Part shown: positions 1 through 7,742 of the stretch, piece after piece
Position numbering within the stretch: position 1 is the stretch's first letter
How the letters are laid out: every line of letters begins with the position of its first letter
Source: Candidatus Saccharimonadota bacterium
GTDB taxonomy: Bacteria > Patescibacteriota > Saccharimonadia > Saccharimonadales > Saccharimonadaceae
Direction of reading: 5' to 3'
Assembly: GCA_017531585.1 (NCBI GenBank)
Contig: JAFXKT010000005.1
Location: forward strand, 1-43,684
DNA length: 43,684 bases
Position numbers and translations under genes: made by a program
Notes under the pieces: model-generated
Databases searched by the model: none
Told to the model about the DNA's origin: nothing
The model's input: the letters and a program-made list of their open reading frames with translations, nothing else

Positions 1-940
1 CAGCTATCTCCGAGTTCGATTGGCATTTCACCGCTAACCACAAGTCATCCGAGCACTTTACTGCGTACCCCGGTTCGGTCCTCCACTGCATGTTACTGCA
101 GCTTCAACCTGCTCCTGGTTAGGTCACCCGGTTTCGGGTCTAATCCTAATGACTTGACGGGCTATTAACCCTCGCTTTCACTGCGGCTCCATCATCTGAC
201 TTAGCCTCGCCATTAAAATTAACTCGCTGGATCGTTCTACAAAAAGCACGCCGTCACAGCCGAAGCTGCTCCGACACCTTGTAGGCACTGAGTTTCAGGA
301 TCTATTTCACTCCCCTCCCGGGGTTCTTTTCACCTTTCCATCACTGTACTAGTACGCTATCGATCAATTACAATATTTAGTCTTGGCAGGTGGTCCTGCC
401 GGATTCAAACAGGGTTTCTCGTGCCCCGTCCTACTTGTGAAAACACATATAAGTTCAATAGTTGATTTCGCATACTGGGCTTTCACCATCTTTGGCGCGC
501 CATTCAAACGCTTCCGCTATCAACTAGGATACTTATCCACTCAGTTAACGCTGTTGGTTTTTATGCCGAACGGTCAAGCAAGCTTAACTGCTCAGCATAA
601 AAATTGTGTAAACACGCAACACCCTTTATAACTCTGGGCGTTAACCCGTATGGTTATCTTAAGGTTTGGACTCTTCCAATTTCGCTCGCCACTACTTTCG
701 GAATCATTGGTTATTCTCTTTTCCTCAACCTACTAAGATGATTCAGTTCGGCTGGTTCCCGTCTATTTATCCTATGTGTTCAGATAAATGCAATACGACA
801 TGACTCGTATTAGGTTTCCCCATTCGGAAATCTCCGGATCAAAGCTTGTTCTCAGCTACCCGAAGCTTATCGCAGAGTTCTACGTCCTTCATCGGTTGTA
901 ATTGTCAAGGCATCCACTATCAGTGCCCTTATGTACCTTT
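1..940 (-). rRNA. rrl: 23S ribosomal RNA, 5' part (runs off the left edge)
   Basis: On the minus strand this matches domains I-II of bacterial 23S rRNA. It has the TGGATGCC near the 5' end, the GATGAAGGACG block, CCGAATGGGG, CCAGTACCGTGAGGGAAAGG-like and AAAAGAACCCCGG-like segments, and ends in the universally conserved GGAGATAGCTG at base 1. Aligning TGGATGCC to E. coli positions 25-32 places the mature 5' end near base 940. About 940 nt are visible where E. coli has roughly 810. Part of the surplus is a long hairpin expansion around 535-605. No 16S gene lies upstream in this window. Confidence 0.97.
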
Positions 941-1016
941 TTATGCATTGACTTAACTAGTAATTGAAGTTCAATTACAAGTTGTATTAATTCTTTCGAA
1001 TTGATACCGCCAATAT

Positions 1017-1090
1017 TAATTTCCTATGTTGTCATTCAAATTGTTAATAGATAAATTTCAACGCAAGAAATAATAACGTCATAGGAATTA
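1017..1090 (-). other. Leader stem upstream of 23S rRNA
   Basis: The sequences AATTCCTATG (minus strand, near 1089-1080) and CATAGGAAATT (near 1027-1017) are complementary and continue into a partly paired extension, enclosing about 35 nt. The stem lies in the leader between the 23S promoter and the mature 5' end, where precursor processing stems are usual. A processing role is inferred. Confidence 0.4.
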
Positions 1091-1210
1091 CCCCAAGTCG
1101 TCTGTGTGCATCACATATATTTATATGTGAAGATTTCTCGCAATTTATCACACTATATTGAGAGGTTCATATCCGTTTTTGATTGGATTTTTGCTGAACT
1201 TCAATTGAAC

Positions 1211-1246
1211 TGTCCTTATATTATCGCAAAAACGAATGCGATGCAA
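1211..1246 (-). promoter_or_regulatory. Promoter of the 23S rRNA gene
   Basis: Minus strand TTGCAT (1246-1241), a 17-nt spacer and TAATAT (1223-1218) form a good sigma-70-type promoter. It starts a transcript about 270 nt before the mature 23S end. An own promoter and no 16S upstream mean the large rRNA is transcribed separately here. Confidence 0.65.
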
Positions 1247-1417
1247 GTACTTTTTTCAAAAATCTTTCAAAATTACGCACTTTTTTGCGTTTTTAGGGTA
1301 AAAATCAGGTTTTCTATGCTTATTTCGCGCTATTTACCCGGTTTTTGCCTCCTCAAAGTCTTACGATCATCCTTATATATATAACGGTAGCTGGCCCGCT
1401 TATTAATATATTGAGCA

Positions 1418-1476
1418 GAAAAAGCACCGCCAAAGACTTGCTCTAGTTTGAGCTTTAATCTTTTGACGGTGTTATA
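1418..1476 (-). terminator. Long intrinsic terminator or end of a short RNA
   Basis: On the minus strand CACCGTCAAAAGA (1471-1459) pairs with TCTTTGGCGGTG (1436-1425), with an inner GCTC/GAGC hairpin, and is followed by CTTTTTC. This is a classic intrinsic terminator. A weak promoter (TTGAAT, 17 nt, TAATCT) just upstream would give an RNA of about 75 nt. Otherwise it insulates the 23S promoter. Confidence 0.5.
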
Positions 1477-1543
1477 TATATAATTCTGTATCAAACTAAT
1501 TTTAGATTAACACGCTTGTGGTTTTAATTCAAGCTATATTAAT

Positions 1544-1549
1544 TATAAT
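1544..1549 (+). promoter_or_regulatory. -10 box of the PemK-like gene
   Basis: TATAAT ends 11 nt before the ATG at 1561. The expected start of transcription is about 4 nt before the start codon, and no SD is visible. The mRNA is probably leaderless or nearly so. No good -35 is seen. Confidence 0.45.
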
Positions 1550-1560
1550 ATCTAACATCT

Positions 1561-1950
1561 ATGGAGGAAAAGCATTTCGAGGAATGGTTCAACCTAAAAG
1601 AAAAATTACACTTTAATGCCAAAGCCCCAAGGATTTCAGAGGGTGAAATTTGGTGGTGTAGCTTTGGCGAGAATGTTGGCGTAGAGATTAATGGTAAAAG
1701 TGCGCGTTTTACTCGCCCCGTCCTCATAATGCGAAAACTTAGTAAATTCGGTTTCATGGGCATTCCACTCACATCACAAGAAAAAACTGGTAGCTGGTAT
1801 GCCAAATTTGTATTTTTAAATAAAAACGAATACGCTGCCGTTTGCCAAGCAAGAGTCATGAGCGTTTCTAGACTTCACTCAAAGATTGGCCAAATCCCAA
1901 AATCAGACCTAGAAATCGTAAAGAAAGCATTTCACGAATTATATAAGTAA
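1561..1950 (+). CDS. PemK/MazF-type endoribonuclease toxin
   Basis: This 129-residue protein has the PemK/MazF fold signature. GEIWWCSFGENVG (about 28-40) corresponds to the GDIWWVDLG-type first strand. TRPVLIMRK (about 51-59) and GIPLTSQ (about 67-73) are the next conserved strands, and ARVMSVSRLHSKIG (about 97-110) is the conserved C-terminal stretch. Members cut mRNA at short motifs. The roughly 25-residue helical N-terminal extension is additional to classical MazF. No protein antitoxin lies next to it: the neighbours are the 23S leader and a convergent short RNA on the other strand. Toxin activity is inferred from the family. Confidence 0.85.
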   Translation: MEEKHFEEWFNLKEKLHFNAKAPRISEGEIWWCSFGENVGVEINGKSARFTRPVLIMRKLSKFGFMGIPLTSQEKTGSWYAKFVFLNKNEYAAVCQARVMSVSRLHSKIGQIPKSDLEIVKKAFHELYK

Positions 1951-2037
1951 AAAATATGCCCTCAACCTTGCGGATGAGGGGATGGCGGGTATTCCCGAAT
2001 ATGTCTTAATTATATCAAACGTTAACATTTTTGTCAA
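1947..2037 (-). ncRNA. Short RNA convergent with the PemK-like gene
   Basis: On the minus strand a near-perfect promoter (TTGACA 2037-2032, 17 nt, TATAAT 2014-2009) drives about 55 nt. The transcript contains a CGGG/CCCG hairpin and ends in the terminator CCCTCA...TTGAGGG (1980-1959) followed by CATATTTTTT. Its 3' end abuts the toxin stop codon on the opposite strand. No ORF fits. It could be a regulatory RNA for the toxin or an independent sRNA. Confidence 0.55.
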
Positions 2038-2082
2038 GATCACCCAAGAATACAAGCCAAGCTAAGAACCATACACACAAAT

Positions 2083-2110
2083 CCCCTGGCAATTGCCAGG
2101 GGATTATACT
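2083..2110. terminator. Bidirectional terminator
   Basis: CCCCTGGC-AATT-GCCAGGGG is a perfect inverted repeat placed just after the stop of the 127-residue membrane protein gene (minus strand), followed on that strand by ATTTGTGTGT. Confidence 0.7.
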
Positions 2111-2125
2111 TCATTCATTGTTATA

Positions 2126-2509
2126 TTAATCGCCTAAAGCTTCAGCGTAGCCGCCCTTGCCATTCTGAATATTAGCCGGATGCTGGAAGTAAAGCGTATG
2201 ATATTCTTTACTACCAATTGGTTCGTGAGTATCAGTATCATATTTCTGACACCAGAACTTCACAGCAACATCATTATCTTTCGAAAGACTATGACTTTCC
2301 ATTCCGCAAGCATTAGTGCCGTTTTCATACATCATCTGAATATGTCTATTTAGCAAATGATCCTGAAGAGCTAGATATTCTTTATCCTCTGCGCTCTTCA
2401 TATTCGTACAGCAATAGATTAAAGCACCAAGCAGAACCACGGATACGCATCCTAGAATAATACTAAGAATCTTAAAGTTATTATTCTGTGCTTTTGTTTG
2501 CTTTTTCAT
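2126..2509 (-). CDS. Small single-span membrane protein, unrecognised
   Basis: The product has 127 residues. It has a basic, Asn/Gln-rich N-terminus and one hydrophobic segment (about residues 13-34, ILSIILGCVSVVLLGALIY), then a hydrophilic domain of about 90 residues with four scattered cysteines. The topology suggests an anchored extracytoplasmic domain. AAAGGA lies 6 nt before the ATG. The promoter has a G8 run in its spacer (separate entry). I do not recognise the family. Confidence 0.75.
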   Translation of the reverse strand: MKKQTKAQNNNFKILSIILGCVSVVLLGALIYCCTNMKSAEDKEYLALQDHLLNRHIQMMYENGTNACGMESHSLSKDNDVAVKFWCQKYDTDTHEPIGSKEYHTLYFQHPANIQNGKGGYAEALGD

Positions 2510-2538
2510 ATTCCATCCTTTAAATAAGCTTTAGCTTT

Positions 2539-2565
2539 ATTATACCCCCCCCAATTGCGTGTCAA
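2539..2565 (-). promoter_or_regulatory. Promoter with poly-G spacer
   Basis: Minus strand TTGACA (2565-2560) and TATAAT (2544-2539) are consensus boxes but only 15 nt apart. Eight of the 15 spacer bases are an uninterrupted G run (plus-strand C run 2545-2552). Slippage in the run would change the spacer length and so promoter strength. Confidence 0.6.
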
Positions 2566-2581
2566 GCATTCAGCAATATTA

Positions 2582-4960
2582 TTAGTTCAATGCATCGAAT
2601 ACAGTCTGCTGATCCTCGCGGATGAGCTTGAGCTTCGCTTCGATGTCTGCTAGGCCCACTTTGATTTCCCTAGTTATCGCAGCTTCGCCAATCTTTGGCT
2701 CGAAGAACGCCTTGTATCTATCGGCTTCTTCCTGAGTGCGGATAATCGTAGCGATATATCTAGGGTAGTCCGAGATCGTCTTGTCGCCCTCTTCTTTGGC
2801 GAGCCAGTTCCACTTGTCATACATCCAGCCAAGAACTTCGTGTTGCGCAACATAATTTCCAGATAAGCGATAGAAGAAGCTAAACCTATCCTGTGGGCGA
2901 ATCGTGCCATCTTCTAGCTTTGACAGGTAGCCAAGCAAGGTATCTTTATCTCGGCTAGCAACTAGTGCGCCACCCATGTCTCGCCTTAGAGCGGCATCGT
3001 GAGTCGTACAATAGATTTCGAAATACTTCTTAGACAGATCATTATTCTCACGGAGGAGGCTTGCGGACACTATCCAGCGAAGATCTTCATCTACAGTAGT
3101 AATATCTTTATCCGCATAAGTATCATTGATCTGCTTCTTGTATTCTTCATCCTTAGAGAAGCGCATCATACTCATAATAATTCCGCGGAGGCGCTTGTCA
3201 TTATCTGTATCGCCCTCCTTGGCGGCAACACCTAGGCGCTCGAACTGAGCTCTAGCAATCTCGCCAACCTTCGCCTGATATTTGCGCTTTTCTTCCGTAT
3301 ATGGATCAAAGAATACCTTTAGGTCGCCCACGATAACCGAGAGCATATCCCAGATTACAGCATCAGTCTCGTTCTTGAAGGCATCTAGTAGGTTTAGTAA
3401 CGATGCGCTGGAGACCTCGCTAGTCTTAGCAAGATAGCGGCGGTCGATTAGGAGACGAAGCTTCTGCTCTTTGCTTAGGTCAGATAGATGGGCGAGCTTA
3501 TCCTGCAAAGCCTCTTCGCTAAGCTTGATTAGATAATGGCCAGATAGGTCGTCTTTTAGCTCGCGGATTGGATAGTTATAATTCTCACCTTCACCAACAA
3601 GCAAGAAACGGTGCTGCTCGCCAGTGTTCGCGTCGACAACTGGATAACCAGAGTTTACTAGCCATGGCGTCATAAACTCGCGAACGTCAAAGTCTGTATA
3701 TTTACTGAGAGCATTCCAGAGATCGTCAGCTTCAGTATTGCCGTATTTATGTTCTGCGAAGTAATCTGCAAGACCTTGGAAGAATTTATCTTCCCCGATA
3801 GTACTCATAAGCATGCGCATGAGGCGAGCGCCTTTACCATAGACAATGGAGCCGTCGAAGAGATTGGCAATATCTTCTACATTCTTTACGTCAACACGGA
3901 CGGATTGAACACCTGGTAAGCAATCACGGCGAAGCGCTGCGAGAACCGAGGAAGTATTAAAATCATCCCAAGGACAGAGCTCTGGGCGGAGTTTGTCTAC
4001 CGAGTAAGCTTCCATGAGGTTGGCAAAGGATTCGTTGAGCCACAAATCGTTCCACCACTTCATAGTTACAAGATCGCCAAACCACATATGCGAAAGCTCG
4101 TGCGCGACAACCGTACAGACATAGAGTTTCTGTTCAAGGCTAGACTTCTCGTTGGCAAGCATCGCAATCTCACGATAAGTCGTAAGACCCCAGTTTTCCA
4201 TGGCGCCAGCTTCGAAATCTGGAAGTGCCAACAAATCCATCTTCGGAAGCGGGAATGGAGTTTTGAAGGTATCATCGTAAAAATCTAGGACTTGAGCAGC
4301 AAAATCTGCAGAATACTGCAAATCTTCGACTGGCTGGTGAAGACCAGCATAAGAACGAATGCGAACGCCATGAGAAGATTTAGTTTCGACATAATTAAAT
4401 CTACCGACAGCAAAAGCTACCAAGTAGGTAGACATCTTTGGAGTATCTGGGAAATCTGCGGTTACTAGATCATCATTATGCGTTACGAGGTCGCTTGGCA
4501 TATTCGAAAGAATAGTATCCTCTGGATCCTCGCTGGTAATCTTGAGCTTAAAGACAGCTTTCGCAGCTGGCTCATCAACACACGGAAAACATTCGCGAGC
4601 ATAATGACTCTCGAACTGCGTAGCAACAATACGGTATTCCTGATCATCTTTCTTATAGGTCGAAAGATAAGCGCCCTGCATATTGGCGGTAGGAACAAAA
4701 GAATAGTTAACAATGATAGAATGCGTGCCGTTTTCGATATCCGGAATAAAAAGCTCGTCATTATCTGTGCGATAGCGGTCAGTTTCAACATTATCTACAA
4801 GGACGTTCTTGATATCCAAATCTACAGAATGTAGGCGAATCTCACCATGTTTTACCTCGCCGGTAATAGTTGCACGTGCGGCGATTTTTGTTTTGTCTTC
4901 ATTTATTCGAAAATCCAGCTCATAACGTTCTGGCACAAAATAACCCAATAATTTCTCCAT
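2582..4960 (-). CDS. M1-family zinc aminopeptidase
   Basis: This 792-residue protein is a full-length M1 (gluzincin) metallopeptidase. The exopeptidase motif GAMEN is at residues 252-256. The zinc site HELSH-x18-E has H287, H291 and E310, with catalytic E288. An N-terminal beta domain (about 1-200) and a long helical C-terminal domain follow the family plan. It releases N-terminal amino acids from peptides and probably feeds amino-acid salvage in an organism with few biosynthetic pathways. No signal peptide is seen, so it is cytoplasmic. A TAAACT box lies 8 nt before ATG with no SD, so initiation may be leaderless. Confidence 0.95.
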   Translation of the reverse strand: MEKLLGYFVPERYELDFRINEDKTKIAARATITGEVKHGEIRLHSVDLDIKNVLVDNVETDRYRTDNDELFIPDIENGTHSIIVNYSFVPTANMQGAYLSTYKKDDQEYRIVATQFESHYARECFPCVDEPAAKAVFKLKITSEDPEDTILSNMPSDLVTHNDDLVTADFPDTPKMSTYLVAFAVGRFNYVETKSSHGVRIRSYAGLHQPVEDLQYSADFAAQVLDFYDDTFKTPFPLPKMDLLALPDFEAGAMENWGLTTYREIAMLANEKSSLEQKLYVCTVVAHELSHMWFGDLVTMKWWNDLWLNESFANLMEAYSVDKLRPELCPWDDFNTSSVLAALRRDCLPGVQSVRVDVKNVEDIANLFDGSIVYGKGARLMRMLMSTIGEDKFFQGLADYFAEHKYGNTEADDLWNALSKYTDFDVREFMTPWLVNSGYPVVDANTGEQHRFLLVGEGENYNYPIRELKDDLSGHYLIKLSEEALQDKLAHLSDLSKEQKLRLLIDRRYLAKTSEVSSASLLNLLDAFKNETDAVIWDMLSVIVGDLKVFFDPYTEEKRKYQAKVGEIARAQFERLGVAAKEGDTDNDKRLRGIIMSMMRFSKDEEYKKQINDTYADKDITTVDEDLRWIVSASLLRENNDLSKKYFEIYCTTHDAALRRDMGGALVASRDKDTLLGYLSKLEDGTIRPQDRFSFFYRLSGNYVAQHEVLGWMYDKWNWLAKEEGDKTISDYPRYIATIIRTQEEADRYKAFFEPKIGEAAITREIKVGLADIEAKLKLIREDQQTVFDALN

Positions 4961-5005
4961 ATATATCTAGTTTAGCACGGCAAAACACCTTATTTTTAGC
5001 AAACA

Positions 5006-5039
5006 CAAAAAATGCGAGCTTTGGGAACCCGCATTTTTA
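5006..5039 (-). terminator. Terminator after acetate kinase
   Basis: AATGCGGG and a CTCGCATT-type arm form a stem flanked by A and T runs, directly downstream of the ackA stop on the minus strand. Confidence 0.6.
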
Positions 5040-5049
5040 TTTGGAATGA

Positions 5050-6246
5050 TTATTCTTCGTCTTCTTTGAGAAGTTCCTGTGCACGATAGATCATCTGTGC
5101 AGTTTCGTCAGTTTCGACGATATAGATAGGCTTGCTATCTGCTGCAGAGATCAAAGCATGATGGCCAGTGAATTCTGGGTTTTCGTTCTTCTCATCGTCA
5201 AGCTTGAAGCCAAGGTAGCCGAGCTTGTTTGCGATAAAGTGGCGAATTTCAGCAGAGCGCTCGCCGATTGTACCGGCAAAGACGATAGCATCAGCGCCAT
5301 CAAGCATAGCAGCCATCTGACCGATGTAGGCCTGGACGCGGTAAACGAAGATAGAATGCGCAAGCGTCATCTTTGGATCTCCTTCGTCGCGACCCTGGAT
5401 GATATCGCGCATATCGTCAGACTTGCCAGAGATACCAAGGAGGCCACACTTCTTGTTGATGTATAGCAAGAATTCTTCGTCGGAAGTGATCTTTAGAGCC
5501 TTCTTTAGGGCGAGAGCACCAGCAGCGTCGATGGTACCGATACGGGTAGACATTGCAAGACCTTCGGCTGGAGTGTAGCCCATAGAGTTGTCCATTGCTA
5601 GACCGTTGAGAATTGCGGAGACGGAGCTACCAGAACCAAGGTGAGCAGCGATGAGCTTTTCTGGAAGAATGCCCTGTTCTTTCATGTAGCGAGAGATAAA
5701 GGCATAGCTTAGACCATGGTAGCCATAGCGCTTGATTTCGTGTTCGTTAGCAATATCTAGGTCGAAGGAATAATACTTTGCGGTATCTGGCTTTGCCCAG
5801 TGAAAAGCGGAGTCAGAAACGGAAATAATCTTGACGCCTGGGAAGTTTTCGCGGACACCCTTGATTTCGTTCGCAGTAGTTGGAACGTGAACTGGGTTGC
5901 GCTTTTCTGCTTCTTTGAGCTGAGCCATATATTCAGCATCAACAATATGATCCTCGGTGAAATAATCGCCAGGGGCGACGATGCGGACCACGACAGCCTG
6001 AAGCTTGTTCTTGTCGTTTGTAAACTGTTGATCAGCAAGAATCTGAGGAACAGCAGAAATAGCCTCGTTAAGATCTTTGCATTTTACTTCGATCTTAGTC
6101 TTCTTGCCTTCTGGGTCTTTCATCGTGCAGACGACTTTTTTACCCTCGTATTCAAAATGGAAATTGGCGAGAAGTTCTTCGCCATCATAAAGCGCATATT
6201 TGCGGGAGGCGCTACCCGGGTTAGTAATAAGGATTAACTTGCTCAT
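5050..6246 (-). CDS. ackA: Acetate kinase
   Basis: This 398-residue protein has the ASKHA fold of acetate kinases. It has the N-terminal NPGSASRKYALYDG strand-turn, HLGSGSSVSAI (phosphate loop), a TRIGTIDAAGAL segment equivalent to the family's TRxGxxDP region, and FAGTIGE near the C-terminus. It converts acetyl phosphate and ADP to acetate and ATP. The phosphoketolase genes lie directly upstream, so the pair forms an ATP-yielding route from sugar phosphates to acetate. The promoter is leaderless: TAAAAT ends 6 nt before ATG. A three-repeat intergenic region separates it from the phosphoketolase. Confidence 0.93.
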   Translation of the reverse strand: MSKLILITNPGSASRKYALYDGEELLANFHFEYEGKKVVCTMKDPEGKKTKIEVKCKDLNEAISAVPQILADQQFTNDKNKLQAVVVRIVAPGDYFTEDHIVDAEYMAQLKEAEKRNPVHVPTTANEIKGVRENFPGVKIISVSDSAFHWAKPDTAKYYSFDLDIANEHEIKRYGYHGLSYAFISRYMKEQGILPEKLIAAHLGSGSSVSAILNGLAMDNSMGYTPAEGLAMSTRIGTIDAAGALALKKALKITSDEEFLLYINKKCGLLGISGKSDDMRDIIQGRDEGDPKMTLAHSIFVYRVQAYIGQMAAMLDGADAIVFAGTIGERSAEIRHFIANKLGYLGFKLDDEKNENPEFTGHHALISAADSKPIYIVETDETAQMIYRAQELLKEDEE

Positions 6247-6310
6247 ATCTGTATTTTAGCATATAGGGGCATATATCTTATATTTTTCAATAATTTATAT
6301 GGATACCCTA

Positions 6311-6412
6311 TTTGCGATATATGTGATTACTTGCAAAATCCGCAAGCAATGTCAGATAGGCCATTTTCGCTAAGGTGTAATTACTTGCAAGAATTACAAG
6401 TTAATTCCTACG
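6311..6412. repeat. Conserved-core double-hairpin repeat, copy A
   Basis: Two short hairpins with CTTGC/GCAAG-like arms (about 6326-6350 and 6379-6406) flank the core GTCAGAT-n2-GCC-n5-CGCTAAGGTGTAATTA. The same core with different arms recurs at 30412-30520 and 30555-30670. It lies in the gap between the phosphoketolase and acetate kinase genes. Its function is unknown. Confidence 0.6.
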
Positions 6413-6418
6413 TTTTGT

Positions 6419-6481
6419 GCAGGTTGGACAAGTTTGACTAGTTTGACGAGTTTGACAAGTTAACCTGTCAAACCCGCGAAC
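6419..6481. repeat. 9-bp iteron array inside an inverted repeat, copy 1
   Basis: Four tandem units of GTTTGACAA or close variants (6423-6458) are followed by GTTAACC and the inverted arm TGTCAAACCCGC. The outer arms GC-GGTTtGACA and TGTCAAACCCGC can pair. A second copy with three perfect units is at 25873-25929. Confidence 0.65.
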
Positions 6482-6520
6482 ATGCGAACTCACAAGCTAG
6501 TCCAGTCTGCGAACCCGCAA

Positions 6521-6559
6521 AAAAGTGTAAAAATTAACTAGGTTAACTTTTACACTTTT
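6521..6559. terminator. AT-rich palindromic terminator-like repeat, copy 1
   Basis: AAAAGTGTAAAA-TTAACTAGGTTAA-TTTTACACTTTT is a palindrome flanked by A and T runs, just after the phosphoketolase C-part stop on the minus strand. Nearly identical palindromes follow the ABC exporter (25807-25847) and pta (31884-31917). It is probably a bidirectional intrinsic terminator. Confidence 0.6.
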
Positions 6560-6575
6560 CTAAAAAACAATATAT

Positions 6576-7742
6576 CTACTCGTCTACGCCATACATCTTG
6601 GCATATTCGGCATTTTTGACCTTCTTGTCGATCATCTCAGAAGACAAGTCCTGCTTCTCGACAATCTCAAGAATATCTGCTGCAATATCCCAACGTGAGC
6701 AGCGATTGCGAGACAACTCGTCTAGCGGCGAAGTGGTCGAACCTTCATCCTCGTAGCCATGAATATGGAAGCGGCGAGGGTCGGTATAGTTAGAAACAAT
6801 CGCGCGAAGACTGTCTGCGTAGCCATGGAAGTTTACAACAACTGGCCAGTCACCAAAGAGTTCATAGAACTTCTCTTGGCTTAGCTTGTTATCCGTCGTG
6901 CCAATAGCGCCGTAACTCAATACTGCAATATTTACAAATCTAATCTTCAATTCTGGATATTTCTCTTTTGCAAGCTTGACACCTTCGAGAGCTTCCTGAG
7001 TTGGCAAGTCACCGATACCAGCAACAATCACCCATGGAGCATCATCGGAAGCAAACTGGAATACCGAAGCGCCACCGTTTGTAAGCTGGAAGTCGGCATG
7101 ATTGCTATCTATCCAGCGCGGTTGAGGATTCTTGTTAAATGTTGCAAGATTTACAACATTCTTGGAATTATACATATATTTCCAAGCCGCCTCGGCAGCG
7201 TTATCGTCCACTGGGAAGAAACAGTTTGCAAGATTAGAAGGCTTAGATAATAAGCTTGTAATTAGTGCTGGATTCTGATGCGTATAGCCATTATGGTCCT
7301 GCCTCTGCCAGCAAGAGGTCGAAAGAATATTTAGCGCGTTATAATACGGGCGCCAAGAAACCTCTTTGCTCTGTTTCAAGAACTTCAAATGCTGATCTAG
7401 CTGAGAAGAAATAATCGGGAGGAAGGCCTCATAGCTCGTCATTGCACCCTTGCCGCCGCTCAAAATATGGCCAGCCAAGACAGCAAAGAGCGTATTCTCG
7501 GAGAGCATCTCAATAACCTTGCCATCAGGAGCAAGATTCTTATCCCAAGCTTTAACCTCGCGCGTCCAAGCCCTATCCGTTACATCGTAGACCTGTTGCA
7601 TGCGATTCGAGGTTGTCTCGTCAGGAGAAAAGAAATAAAAATCTTGGTCTCTATCTAGAACTTCATTAAGGAAGGTTCCGAAAGTTCCAGCAATGTGGCA
7701 TTTTTCTTCGCCAGGCACAAGATTATTTTGAGATGAATTCAT
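6576..7742 (-). CDS. xfp: Phosphoketolase, C-terminal half (separate polypeptide)
   Basis: This 388-residue protein matches the middle and C-terminal domains of xylulose-5-P/fructose-6-P phosphoketolase. FSPDETTSNRM (about 38-48) corresponds to the family FGPDETASNRL. QRQDHNGYTHQNPA (about 152-165) and FHIHGYEDEGSTTSP (about 324-338) are also family motifs. Full phosphoketolases are about 790-825 residues; the two genes here total 703. Its ATG lies inside the end of the N-part gene (20-nt overlap, other frame) with a perfect AAGGAG 7 nt upstream, so it is translated on its own. The natural cut is at the inter-domain linker. Both halves must assemble for thiamine-diphosphate-dependent cleavage to acetyl phosphate. 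Confidence 0.92.
   Translation of the reverse strand: MNSSQNNLVPGEEKCHIAGTFGTFLNEVLDRDQDFYFFSPDETTSNRMQQVYDVTDRAWTREVKAWDKNLAPDGKVIEMLSENTLFAVLAGHILSGGKGAMTSYEAFLPIISSQLDQHLKFLKQSKEVSWRPYYNALNILSTSCWQRQDHNGYTHQNPALITSLLSKPSNLANCFFPVDDNAAEAAWKYMYNSKNVVNLATFNKNPQPRWIDSNHADFQLTNGGASVFQFASDDAPWVIVAGIGDLPTQEALEGVKLAKEKYPELKIRFVNIAVLSYGAIGTTDNKLSQEKFYELFGDWPVVVNFHGYADSLRAIVSNYTDPRRFHIHGYEDEGSTTSPLDELSRNRCSRWDIAADILEIVEKQDLSSEMIDKKVKNAEYAKMYGVDE

Noticed and set aside
383-1384. ORFs of 82 and 92 codons on the plus strand
   Set aside because: The first lies antisense inside 23S rRNA. The second spans the 23S promoter and leader, has no SD, and has a composition unlike real proteins.
6311-6481. CRISPR array
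   Set aside because: The repeats are 9-bp tandem units or two-hairpin elements without regular unique spacers, and no cas genes are present.
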